Below, piece by piece: positions 25,088-32,774 of a stretch of 64,000 bases of DNA. How positions within the stretch are numbered: position 1 is the stretch's first letter; each line of letters starts with the position of its first letter. The translations under genes and the position numbers were made by a program. This DNA is from Oscillibacter sp. 1-3. GTDB lineage: Bacteria > Bacillota > Clostridia > Oscillospirales > Oscillospiraceae. Under the pieces are notes generated by a model. It was not told the DNA's origin and did not search any database. It saw only the letters and a program-made list of their open reading frames with translations. The stretch is taken from contig NZ_KE159707.1 in the NCBI RefSeq assembly GCF_000403435.2, positions 64,274 to 128,273 on the forward strand. Direction: 5' to 3'.

Positions 25088-25726
25088 TCAGCGCTCCTGA
25101 CGGGGCGGCTTCCGCTTCCGAATAGGCGGGTTCAGGAACCGCTTTGCCTCTTGGAAGCCAACCGTGTCCACGTAGTACGCCTTTTCCTCCCCGCCCCGGT
25201 TCAGGACGATCACGTCGCTCATGGACAGGGACCGCATCCGCTGTCCGAAGGGGCGGCTGCCCCGGTTGTGCTTGGCGTACAAAGCCTCCAGGGTGACCTT
25301 GGGGGCGAGAACGCCCCGGTAGGCCCGCTGGTAATGGGCCATGCGCAGCTTGGCCTTCGCCTGCTCGTAGGGCATGAAGGCGTACGACGCGGCGCTGGCG
25401 TCTTTGAGCTGGTAGATGGTATAGGTGTCGCAGACGTCGCCCTCTTTGGGATGCTCGGGAGCATAAACAGCCCCGTTCCGCTCCTGGATCTCAGCGAACT
25501 GGCAGATGTGGAAGGTTTCGCCGCCGATCCGGGCGTGTGTGGCGTCAATGTACCGGCAGGGGAGGATTCTCCGGTCATCGCCGAAGGTGGTGAGGGTGAT
25601 ATTCTCTCCGTCCGGCACATGGAAGAGGGTGTTGTAATCGCTATCGATGAAGCGGACTAACCCGCCGTCCGCCTCGTTCGGGAAAGCCAGAACACCAAAT
25701 ACATTGACGGGGGTATCGCCGTTCAT
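25088..25726 (-). CDS. YodL-like domain protein
   Basis: The 212-residue protein has an N-terminal domain (VFGVLAFPNEADGGLVRFIDSDYNTLF, then GGETFHICQFAEIQERN) and a C-terminal YodL-like domain from TYTIYQLKD through YRGVLAPKVTLEALYAKHN and RSLSMSDVIVLN to YYVDTVGF. YodL-like domains occur in polyvalent proteins of mobile elements; function is unknown. It ends IRKRKPPRQER and overlaps metK by four bases. Confidence 0.65.
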   Translation of the reverse strand: MNGDTPVNVFGVLAFPNEADGGLVRFIDSDYNTLFHVPDGENITLTTFGDDRRILPCRYIDATHARIGGETFHICQFAEIQERNGAVYAPEHPKEGDVCDTYTIYQLKDASAASYAFMPYEQAKAKLRMAHYQRAYRGVLAPKVTLEALYAKHNRGSRPFGQRMRSLSMSDVIVLNRGGEEKAYYVDTVGFQEAKRFLNPPIRKRKPPRQER

Positions 25727-26856
25727 CGCGCCTCCCTTTCACAGGCTTCCGCCAGGGCGGCGGCCCGGTTCGTCTGCTCCCAGGGAGCGTCCTGGTGGGT
25801 GAAATGCCCGTAATTGCAGAACGGAGCGAAGATGGGACGATCCAGCCCAAGGGCCCGGATGATACCGCCGGGAGTCAGGTCGAACACCTGCCGGACTGCC
25901 TGTTCCAGAACCGCCTCCGGGTATCGTCCGGTCTCATGGAGGTTAATGTCCACGGCCACCGGCTCCGCCCTGCCGATAGCGTAGGCGAGGCCGACGGTAC
26001 AGCGTTCCGCCAGACCGGCGGCCACGATGTTCTTGGCGACGTACCGGGCCATGTAGGTCCCGCTGCGGTCTACCTTGCTGGCGTCCTTTCCGGAGAGCGC
26101 CCCGCCTCCATGGGGGACGAGGCCGCCGTAAGTGTCCACCATCAGCTTCCGGCCCGTCAGGCCCGTATCCGCCTCAAAGCCGCCCAGGACGAAGCGCCCG
26201 GAAGGGTTGATGAGGACCTCCGTTTCGTGGTCGGGGTAGAGGTCCCGCAGGGCGGGGACGATGACGTGGCGGGTGACCTCCTTCCGAAGCTCCTCCAGAT
26301 TTTTCTCCTCATCGTGCTGGCAGGAAACCACCACGGCGGCGATCCGGGTGGGCCTGCCCTTGCGGTATTCCACGGATACCTGGGCCTTGCCGTCCGGACC
26401 GAGGCCCTGGATGGTCCCCAGCTTGCGGGCATTGGTGAGCATCAGCGTCAGCCGGTGGGCCAGGACCACGGGCAGGGGGAGGAGCTGGGGCGTCTCCGAA
26501 CAGGCGAAGCCGTACATGATCCCCTGGTCGCCAGCCCCCATCTCACTGGAGCCGCTCACGGCGCCGGCGATGTCGCCGCTCTGATCGTGGGTGATAACCT
26601 CCACTTCGTAATCGCAGGAATAGCCGGTTTCCCGTACCGTCCGGCAGACGATGGCGGGGATGTCCGGCAGCTGCCGGGCGGTGATCTCCCCGGCGACAAT
26701 GATTTTTCCCGCCGTGGCCATGGCCTCGCAGGCCACATGGGCGGCGGGATCATGCTTCAAACAGGCGTCCAGAACGCAGTCGGCGATGGCGTCGCACAGC
26801 TTGTCCGGATGGCCCTCGGTGACCGATTCGGCGGTCAGGATGTAGTTATCTCTCAT
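25723..26856 (-). CDS. metK: S-adenosylmethionine synthetase
   Basis: The 377-residue enzyme makes SAM from ATP and methionine. It shows TAESVTEGHPDK near the start, the GAGDQGIMYGFA loop, and GGGALSGKDASKVDRSGTYMARY, so all active-site motifs are present and the length is normal. It is a second copy by expectation, because the host must have its own. In this operon it sits between two SAM-dependent DNA methyltransferases (20,065 and 29,840). The start overlaps the upstream stop by 11 bases (ATGAGAGATAA). It ends CEREAR. Confidence 0.95.
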   Translation of the reverse strand: MRDNYILTAESVTEGHPDKLCDAIADCVLDACLKHDPAAHVACEAMATAGKIIVAGEITARQLPDIPAIVCRTVRETGYSCDYEVEVITHDQSGDIAGAVSGSSEMGAGDQGIMYGFACSETPQLLPLPVVLAHRLTLMLTNARKLGTIQGLGPDGKAQVSVEYRKGRPTRIAAVVVSCQHDEEKNLEELRKEVTRHVIVPALRDLYPDHETEVLINPSGRFVLGGFEADTGLTGRKLMVDTYGGLVPHGGGALSGKDASKVDRSGTYMARYVAKNIVAAGLAERCTVGLAYAIGRAEPVAVDINLHETGRYPEAVLEQAVRQVFDLTPGGIIRALGLDRPIFAPFCNYGHFTHQDAPWEQTNRAAALAEACEREAR

Positions 26857-27709
26857 GAGTCTTTCCTCTTTTCTTTTTTTGTTCTGTGGGTTTTTCGGGG
26901 GAATCAGGCGCTTCCAACGGAATGGCAAGCAGATGGGGATGATCAAACATCTCCTTGTAAGAATGAAGCTGGAAATCGGTCAGGGAAATGAAATTTTCGC
27001 CGCCCACTCCGACAATTAGAAAGGTCCCGCAGAGAACGTCATACGGATCGCCATAGCAGTCGCAGAGGAGACGGTTGGGAGGCAAATTCAGGTTTTTGCC
27101 CTCGGCGTTGCAGATAATGGCAGCAGACTCCGTACAAGGAGAAACCATTTCAATTTTCCCGCCGGCAACACCCTGCAGGGACTTGAGATCGGGAAGGATT
27201 TCCCGCACCTCGCAGGGCTTCGTCGGCTCAACCACAAGGACCTTAATCGTTTGTTTGCTCATTCTTTCTTCCCTGGGCGGCAGCTCCGCCATCCTCTCCA
27301 GCTTGTCTGTTTGGTAGCAGTAAATGTAAAAATTGTAATTTCCCCGCAGGGGCAGGAAGCGCAGATAGTAGCGGCGCTTAGGGGTATCCACCCGGAAGCC
27401 GTAGTAGTCCGTACCGGCTGCGGGACTCATCCGGGCCTGCTCATGCTTCCGGCAAAAACTCTGCATGGCGCTGAGATCCTTGAGGGGGCCGTCCTTCCGC
27501 AAGGTGTTGACCACCTCGTCCAGCTCGTCCTTGAACTCCTGGTCCTTCAGTTCCCCCTGGTGGTCCCACCATGTGGTCCAGAACTCCGTCCCCCGGCCAA
27601 AATCTCCCCGCAGGTGGCCGACGCAAGCCTGTTCCTCGTCGCTGCCGGAGAAGGACAGAAGTTCCTCATCTTTGCCAACCACATGGAGCGAATATGCTTC
27701 AGCGCTCAT
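26846..27709 (-). CDS. Fusion of an unknown ICE domain with a DUF3846-like domain
   Basis: The 287-residue protein has an N-terminal half (AYSLHVVGKDEELLSFSG through the RYYLRFLPLRGNYNFYIY segment) and a C-terminal DUF3846-like half beginning MSKQTIKVLVVEPTKPCEVREI with GTFLIVGVGGENFISLT. The junction reads PPREER then MSKQ: the first half ends just like the Glu-Arg tails of neighbouring genes and the second half begins with a normal start, so it looks like a fusion of two genes by loss of a stop codon. The tail is PTEQKKKRGKTHER. Confidence 0.65.
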   Translation of the reverse strand: MSAEAYSLHVVGKDEELLSFSGSDEEQACVGHLRGDFGRGTEFWTTWWDHQGELKDQEFKDELDEVVNTLRKDGPLKDLSAMQSFCRKHEQARMSPAAGTDYYGFRVDTPKRRYYLRFLPLRGNYNFYIYCYQTDKLERMAELPPREERMSKQTIKVLVVEPTKPCEVREILPDLKSLQGVAGGKIEMVSPCTESAAIICNAEGKNLNLPPNRLLCDCYGDPYDVLCGTFLIVGVGGENFISLTDFQLHSYKEMFDHPHLLAIPLEAPDSPEKPTEQKKKRGKTHER

Positions 27710-28088
27710 GGCCCTTCGCCTCCTTCTTTTTGGGAGACAAGGGTTTCTCCGGCGCGGGACCGTGCTCCCGCTCAATCTCCATTTGCCGAATCATTTTCAC
27801 AACTTCCCGAAAAGCCAGATAACGGTGAATCTGCTCCGGGTCATCTGTAATGACGCGAATTGTTTCCCACAGCGGGGACCCATGATGGCTGATATCCGAC
27901 TGAACAACCAGGGCGGGCTTATCTCCCTCCTCCAGCATGACGCGGGCGCCGCGAATATCCTCGGCGCGGTCGTACAGGCCATAGGTCAAGCCAACGCATT
28001 TCAGGGTCTCCAGAGCGTCCACGGTGGTGTACACGCTGCCGGTGGAGATATGAATCTCGCCGGTTAATGAAACTTTTTTACCGTTCAT
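27699..28088 (-). CDS. Small unknown accessory protein
   Basis: The 129-residue protein starts MNGKKVSLTGEIHISTGSVY and contains GLYDRAEDIRGARVMLEEGDK and a C-terminal helix EVVKMIRQMEIEREHG, then a Pro/Lys linker to SPKKKEAKGHER. No family is recognised. It overlaps both neighbours by 11 bases (upstream ATGAACGGTAA, downstream ATGAGCGCTGA). Confidence 0.55.
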   Translation of the reverse strand: MNGKKVSLTGEIHISTGSVYTTVDALETLKCVGLTYGLYDRAEDIRGARVMLEEGDKPALVVQSDISHHGSPLWETIRVITDDPEQIHRYLAFREVVKMIRQMEIEREHGPAPEKPLSPKKKEAKGHER

Positions 28089-28599
28089 GCGGTTTTCCTC
28101 CTTTCGGCGGTCTGCCGCGTCTGATAAACCCGGCGTTGATTCGTTCCGTTTCCGCGTGGATTTCCTGCACAGTGTGCTCCCACGCTTCTTTTAGAAAAGT
28201 CACCGGCAGGCCGTTCTGACGGTAGCCCTCCAGGATGACGGCGTAGTAGGACTCGGAGGGCATCATCGGCTCCCGGAACCGCTCGTCCATGATATAGGCC
28301 ATGGCGGACAGGGAGCGGCCCTTGTTGTCTCGAACGGACACCGTCCGCTTGTCGTAAAAACGGGGATAGCCCTCGTAATTGTCCAGAGACCGCTCACATT
28401 CTGGCGTAATGCTCCACAACAGGCCATGGACGGTCCCGCCCTCCTTGGGAGCGATGGAGGCAAAGCCATTTCGACGAAACAGCAGTTCATAGCCCTCCAG
28501 CATTACCGGCCCCACCACCGTGGCGTCCGGGCAGCGGCAGGCCATCTGTTCCAGGTTGATGTTGCTGCCATAGGCGAAATACAGTCTCCCGTCAGCCAT
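28078..28599 (-). CDS. Gamma-glutamylcyclotransferase (AIG2/GGCT)-like protein
   Basis: The 173-residue protein has the GGCT signature YFAYGSNINLEQM near its start, the VHGLLWSITPECERSLDNYEGYP segment with its catalytic-type Glu, and a Tyr-rich finish (SYYAVILEGYRQNGLP). GGCT-like enzymes release gamma-linked glutamate or related groups as cyclic products. It is two genes from the amidoligase at 28,854; such pairs are known from mobile elements and were proposed to make and remove amide-linked modifications. It ends RRGRPPKGGKPHER. Confidence 0.85.
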   Translation of the reverse strand: MADGRLYFAYGSNINLEQMACRCPDATVVGPVMLEGYELLFRRNGFASIAPKEGGTVHGLLWSITPECERSLDNYEGYPRFYDKRTVSVRDNKGRSLSAMAYIMDERFREPMMPSESYYAVILEGYRQNGLPVTFLKEAWEHTVQEIHAETERINAGFIRRGRPPKGGKPHER

Positions 28600-28864
28600 C
28601 CTCCAGCACCTCCAGGGCCCCGGCCTTGGCCAGCAGGGCGAACATGGCGCGGGCCTGCCGCTCCAGACTGCCGTTTGGCAGGGGACAGTCCAGATCGGTG
28701 GCTCTCATGAAATTGCTACGGAGCTGCCAGAGGTAGCTCTCGGCGTCGGGAAACTCGGTGGGATCAAAGGCGGTCAGCCGGAGCTGGTCCAGAATTTCTG
28801 TCCCGGTTCCCTCATAGCTCCTTGTATCAATGCGGATTTTCATGCGCAATAAACTACCTCTCAT
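28592..28864 (-). CDS. Small protein between amidoligase and GGCT genes
   Basis: The 90-residue protein, from ATG 28,864 (ATGAGAGGTAG, an 11-base overlap with the amidoligase stop), contains MKIRIDTRSYEGTGTEILDQLRL and YLWQLRSNFMRATDL. ATG 28,843 is an alternative start. No known domain is seen. Its fixed place between amidoligase and cyclotransferase makes it a candidate partner or substrate. It ends LEVLEDG, without a basic tail. Confidence 0.6.
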   Translation of the reverse strand: MRGSLLRMKIRIDTRSYEGTGTEILDQLRLTAFDPTEFPDAESYLWQLRSNFMRATDLDCPLPNGSLERQARAMFALLAKAGALEVLEDG

Positions 28865-29843
28865 TCTCTCGGTTTCGTTTTTTCCTTCTGTTCACCTCAT
28901 AGCTGTCCTTATCGTGGCGCCACGCCCGGTCTCCGCTCAAATTGGCGAGAAGCAGGTCGCGGGTCTCCTTGAACTCATCGCCGTTAAGGCCCAGGCGGAC
29001 CAGCCAGACCCGGAAGGTGAACAGCTCGTTGTCGCTGCGGGTTTTCTGCATGACGGTACTCCGCTGGACGATGGCCTGGGCGGACATGGCGAGGCACAGA
29101 TGCACATAGGCCGCCGCCTTGGCGGGGTCCAGGGTAGAATTGAAGCACCGCCATTCGACGGTGCCGCAGTAAAAGACGGAGTGGAGGTTCAGGGCATAGT
29201 AGCGGGATTTGTTGTAATGGCTATGGCGGTCTTGATCTTCATTCTCAAAGCCTTCATACCAGATATTCTCCAATCGGGTAAGGTCCGGCGTTTCCTCCGC
29301 AGACAGTGTTCTGGCCTCTTTCAGCATCGGCTCCCTCACCTTCCGGCACCAGCGCCGCGCCCGCTCCTCATTCACCTGCAAGGCTTTGAAGAGGAGGTCC
29401 TCCTTAGAATACATGATGCTGATCAGGTTTTTGAGGCTCTGGCGGTTGTGGTTGGAGGCGTCCACATGGACGTGAAGCCCGCAGGAGTCGTTCACCTTCG
29501 CGCCGATGGCTGTTACCCGCCGCATACACTCCTGGAGGCGGGGCAGTTCAGCATAGGTCAGCTTGGGGGTGACCATCTCCACCTTATAACGCTTTCCTTC
29601 TTTGGAATATTTTTCGAGCCGCAAATATCCATCTTCGCTCTGACACTCCGGGTGGATACTGCTGTCGCTCATGAGCTTCCATTCTTTGCCCGCCGGGTCC
29701 TTCACGATCCAGGCGTCATAGGTGCGGCCATAATACCGGGGTGTTGTGCCAAAATAATCCGCCAGAGCCCGAGCGGCCTCCTCTCGGGTGATTCCTGTCA
29801 TTTCTATCTCCACGCCGAAGCACTGTTCCTTCATCCCGATCAT
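28854..29843 (-). CDS. Amidoligase family protein (glutamine synthetase-like fold)
   Basis: The 329-residue protein matches amidoligases: FGVEIEMTGIT at the start (metal-binding Glu pair), CGLHVHVDAS in the middle and TVEWRCFNSTLD towards the end. The fold joins an amine to a carboxylate using ATP. In comparative work these enzymes were predicted to modify proteins or small molecules and to be paired with GGCT-like proteins, as here; no substrate is established. The protein ends NRRKKRNRENER. It overlaps dcm by four bases. Confidence 0.85.
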   Translation of the reverse strand: MIGMKEQCFGVEIEMTGITREEAARALADYFGTTPRYYGRTYDAWIVKDPAGKEWKLMSDSSIHPECQSEDGYLRLEKYSKEGKRYKVEMVTPKLTYAELPRLQECMRRVTAIGAKVNDSCGLHVHVDASNHNRQSLKNLISIMYSKEDLLFKALQVNEERARRWCRKVREPMLKEARTLSAEETPDLTRLENIWYEGFENEDQDRHSHYNKSRYYALNLHSVFYCGTVEWRCFNSTLDPAKAAAYVHLCLAMSAQAIVQRSTVMQKTRSDNELFTFRVWLVRLGLNGDEFKETRDLLLANLSGDRAWRHDKDSYEVNRRKKRNRENER

Positions 29844-30985
29844 GCCGTTTTCTCCTTCTGGAGCTCGTCATCCACGGCCCGGATACGGCGGCCTATGGCC
29901 TCGATCACATTGACCGTGACGCTGTTCCCGGCTTGTTTATACGCCTGGGCATCCGAGGTGATAGCCAGGAGGCGGTCGATCTGGTCCTCCTCGAAGCCCT
30001 GGAGCCGGAGGCATTCCCTGGGCATGAGGCGGCGGATTCGTCCGCCCCGCTCCACGATGCCCTGCACACTGGCGGCGTCATGGGCCAGCTTGCTGACTCT
30101 GCCGCCTCTGGTTTTGCTGCCGGGATAGCCCAGGTCCACGCTGTCGCCGGGGACGGCCTCTTTGTAACCCTGCTTGGTGGGTTCCCGAACCAGCAGCACC
30201 CCGGACCGTTCCCGTGGATGAGTGGAAAGGCTTGTCTGCCCATAACGGGCCGTGAGACATCGGGCGATCTCCGTCCGTTCCGGCGCGCCCTTGCTCAGGT
30301 CCACGAGGTACAGCCCGGTCTTGGCTCCGGTGCCGCCGGAACCAGCGGTTTGCGTGCAGGCTACTCCTTCGACGTCGTAGACCCGGTAGCCCTGGGGACC
30401 GCCGATGAGCTGTATAAGAGCCTTTTCACCATTTCCGAAGACAGGTAATATTTTTCCGGCGCATCGGGAATCAAGATAGCAGATAAGGAACAGCCTTCTC
30501 CGGGATTGCGGCACGTTATGAGCGGCGCTGTTAAGCACAGACCACTCGACATGATACCCCAGGTCGCCCAGCGTGGAGAGGATGGCCGCAAATGTCCGCC
30601 CCTGATCGTGTGACAGGAGTCCGGGTACGTTTTCGAGAAGCAGATACGAAGGCCGCTTTGCTTCAGCCAGTCGGGCAATCTCAAAAAAGAGAGCGCCTCG
30701 GGGGTCAGCGAAGCCAAGTCGATGCCCTGCCATTGAGTAGCTTTGGCAAGGAAAACCTCCGCAAAGCAGGTCGAAGTCCGGCATTCCGCCGGGGTCGATT
30801 TCTCTGGCGTCTGGATAATAGCATTCCTCCTCCCCAATGTCGTGCATGGCACGGTAGCTGGCGTCGGCGTATTTGTCGATCTCACAGTGGCCGACACACT
30901 GGAAACCGCCCGCGCGGTCCAGCCCGGCCCGGAAGCCGCCGATCCCCGCGAACATATCAAAATAGCGAATCAGTTCATTCTTCAC
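29840..30985 (-). CDS. dcm: DNA (cytosine-5) methyltransferase
   Basis: The protein has the C5-methyltransferase motifs: motif I DMFAGIGGFR, catalytic GGFPCQSYSMAG, ENVPGL and VPQSRRRLFLI, and the C-terminal QAGNSVTVNVIEAI. The central region (about 190-290) is the target-recognition domain. There is no adjacent endonuclease. The start is unclear: GTG at 30,985 gives 381 residues, CTG at 30,973 is better spaced from GGAGG, and the first ATG (30,958) lies within motif I. It ends KEKTA. Confidence 0.9.
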   Translation of the reverse strand: MKNELIRYFDMFAGIGGFRAGLDRAGGFQCVGHCEIDKYADASYRAMHDIGEEECYYPDAREIDPGGMPDFDLLCGGFPCQSYSMAGHRLGFADPRGALFFEIARLAEAKRPSYLLLENVPGLLSHDQGRTFAAILSTLGDLGYHVEWSVLNSAAHNVPQSRRRLFLICYLDSRCAGKILPVFGNGEKALIQLIGGPQGYRVYDVEGVACTQTAGSGGTGAKTGLYLVDLSKGAPERTEIARCLTARYGQTSLSTHPRERSGVLLVREPTKQGYKEAVPGDSVDLGYPGSKTRGGRVSKLAHDAASVQGIVERGGRIRRLMPRECLRLQGFEEDQIDRLLAITSDAQAYKQAGNSVTVNVIEAIGRRIRAVDDELQKEKTA

Positions 30986-31277
30986 CTCCGTCGTGCTGCA
31001 GCGCAAGCAAAAAACCGAGGACATTTTCATCCATGTCCCCGGCCTGTGGCTGCACAGGTTTTTCTGTTGAAGGAACAAAGCTGGCGCTGCCCAGCTCCTC
31101 CCGGATGGCGGCGCGGACCGCCTCCAGAAGGCTGTCCTGCTCCCGCACCCGGCAGACCGCCCGGCAAACGGCCTCCGTCCGCTGCCCCGAGGGGATGGCG
31201 CACAGCCGTTTCCATGCCTCCCGCTGGAGAGGAGAAGCCATGGAGAGGGAGAGGTTCAATCTCCTCTTTTCAGCCAT
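30975..31277 (-). CDS. parR: ParR-like centromere-binding protein
   Basis: The 100-residue protein begins MAEKRRLNLSLSMASPLQREAWKRL, a ribbon-helix-helix type N-terminus, followed by an acidic C-terminal tail (AGDMDENVLGFLLALQHDGGEE), the organisation of ParR adaptors in ParM systems. It is directly downstream of the actin-like gene with an eight-base overlap. The paired position is the main support. Its target parC repeats were not found by eye nearby. Confidence 0.75.
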   Translation of the reverse strand: MAEKRRLNLSLSMASPLQREAWKRLCAIPSGQRTEAVCRAVCRVREQDSLLEAVRAAIREELGSASFVPSTEKPVQPQAGDMDENVLGFLLALQHDGGEE

Positions 31278-32199
31278 GGCCAGCGCCCCTCGGCAGGAGG
31301 CCCGCCAGCCGCTCGTAACCCTTGGCGTTCAGGCATACGTCATCCAGGATGACCGGGCGGCACAGGCCGTCCGAGGCCCGGACATGGCGCTTCAGCAGGG
31401 CGGCGCCGCCTCCCAGGAAGACGGCGGGCATGGCCCGGATGTCCAGGCCGCTCTCCATGATGGCGGAGAGGAGGCGGTGGGCGTAGGCGTCCGCTTCCCT
31501 CTGAATGATCTCCCTGGCCCGCCCGTCCACGCTGCTGGCGTCATTTCGGAGCACGCTCTCAATTTGTGCCGCCGTCATGGACAGGCCAAGAGAACGGCGC
31601 ACCTGCTCCGCGATCTCATCCAGGCAGCGGATCATGCCCAGCTCCAGGCTCCGGCAGGTGGCGGCGTTGGGGATCCGGTTATCCAGGCGCATCAGGTCCA
31701 CCGTCCAGCCTCCAACGTCCGCCAGAATGACGGAAGGCTCGTTCAGCAGCTCCGGCTGGGTCAGCACGGCGGCGTAGCCCTGGGGGAACAGGGACACCTC
31801 CGTGATTCTGACGGTGTACGCGATTCCCTCGAAGCGAAAGAACACGGGCCTGCCGTCCCGGAGGAGGTAGGCCCGGAATTTCTTCTTGTCCCGCCCAAAG
31901 CCGGTGAGGGGAAGCCCTGCCGCCAGATGGACGGAGGCTGTGGCGTCCGCCTTACGGCAGGCCAGCTCCTTGGCGACGGCGGCGAGGGTCAGGAGGTAGT
32001 AGTCATCCGTCAGGGTTTTGTCCTTCTGGAGCGGCTGGCGGCCGCTGCCCACCACATAGAACTTGCCGTTATACTCCAGCACATCCTGCTGGGTATACGG
32101 CTCATGCTCGTACTCCACCAGCCCGGTGGGGAAGGAAACATGGGCGCTTTTCATGGCGGCGTAGCCGTGATCCACGCCTATGGCCAGGGTATCGCTCAT
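31270..32199 (-). CDS. parM: ParM-like actin-type segregation ATPase
   Basis: The 309-residue protein has actin-fold nucleotide motifs: phosphate-1 IGVDHGYAAMK at the start, phosphate-2 ILADVGGWTVDLM near residue 165 and adenosine motif VFLGGGAALLKRH near residue 270. ParM polymers push plasmid copies apart through ParR. On an integrative element the system would stabilise the excised circular form. It is coupled to ParR. Confidence 0.88.
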   Translation of the reverse strand: MSDTLAIGVDHGYAAMKSAHVSFPTGLVEYEHEPYTQQDVLEYNGKFYVVGSGRQPLQKDKTLTDDYYLLTLAAVAKELACRKADATASVHLAAGLPLTGFGRDKKKFRAYLLRDGRPVFFRFEGIAYTVRITEVSLFPQGYAAVLTQPELLNEPSVILADVGGWTVDLMRLDNRIPNAATCRSLELGMIRCLDEIAEQVRRSLGLSMTAAQIESVLRNDASSVDGRAREIIQREADAYAHRLLSAIMESGLDIRAMPAVFLGGGAALLKRHVRASDGLCRPVILDDVCLNAKGYERLAGLLPRGAGHG

Positions 32200-32774
32200 C
32201 GGGATTCACCTCGTTTCCGCTGTTGCTGCCGTTTCTGCTCCAGCTTCTGCTTCCGCTCCTTACACCAGGGAGCCATCGCCACTTCATCTTCCGTCAGCAT
32301 AAAGCCGCCCTTGCTCCGCCAGACTCGAACGGAGAGCTCCCCATGGGAAGGAGAAGCAGGGCACTGGAGCGCTTTATTCCCAAGGCCCTCGTCGAAAAGG
32401 CTCCGACAGTATTCCTTCAATGCCAGAAGCTCTATAGCCTCCAGATCGCCGTTCAGGCGGCAGACAGCTGTACCGAAAAATTTCCCTTCCACATCCTCCA
32501 CCCCAAGGCTCAGGGAGGATACCTTGCCGGCCAAATCCCGGAAAGCCTCCAGGGTTAAGAAGTCCGCTTGGAACAGACTGGTCAGGTCCGTTTTGGGCGG
32601 GTCCGCTGCGAGGGCCGTCCGGATAGCGCTGTGGTATTCAGAGAAACGTTCCCTGACAGCGTCGCTCATAAAGTCCGGGTCGGGCATCTCCATTGTGCTG
32701 TCCTCCCGGCCCAGATCGGTCACATCCACACGCAGAGAGGTATACAGCTTCAGTTCCTTGTTTTGATCGCTTAT
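32196..32774 (-). CDS. LYSPL-motif accessory protein with an ATA start codon
   Basis: The 192-residue frame begins (M)SDQNKELKLYTSLRVDV, parallel to MSETVELRLYSPLQIDI in the gene at 33,442. The middle and end (VEDVEGKFFGTAVCRLNG, LLALKEYCRSLFDEGLG, ELSVRVWRSKGGFMLTEDE) align with the C-terminal half of the 381-residue protein at 33,873. GAGGTG precedes ATA at 32,774-32,772 in an ATAA overlap with the upstream stop, where other junctions have ATGA. The next possible start loses the conserved N-terminus. It ends RQQQRKRGESR. Confidence 0.65.
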   Translation of the reverse strand: MSDQNKELKLYTSLRVDVTDLGREDSTMEMPDPDFMSDAVRERFSEYHSAIRTALAADPPKTDLTSLFQADFLTLEAFRDLAGKVSSLSLGVEDVEGKFFGTAVCRLNGDLEAIELLALKEYCRSLFDEGLGNKALQCPASPSHGELSVRVWRSKGGFMLTEDEVAMAPWCKERKQKLEQKRQQQRKRGESR

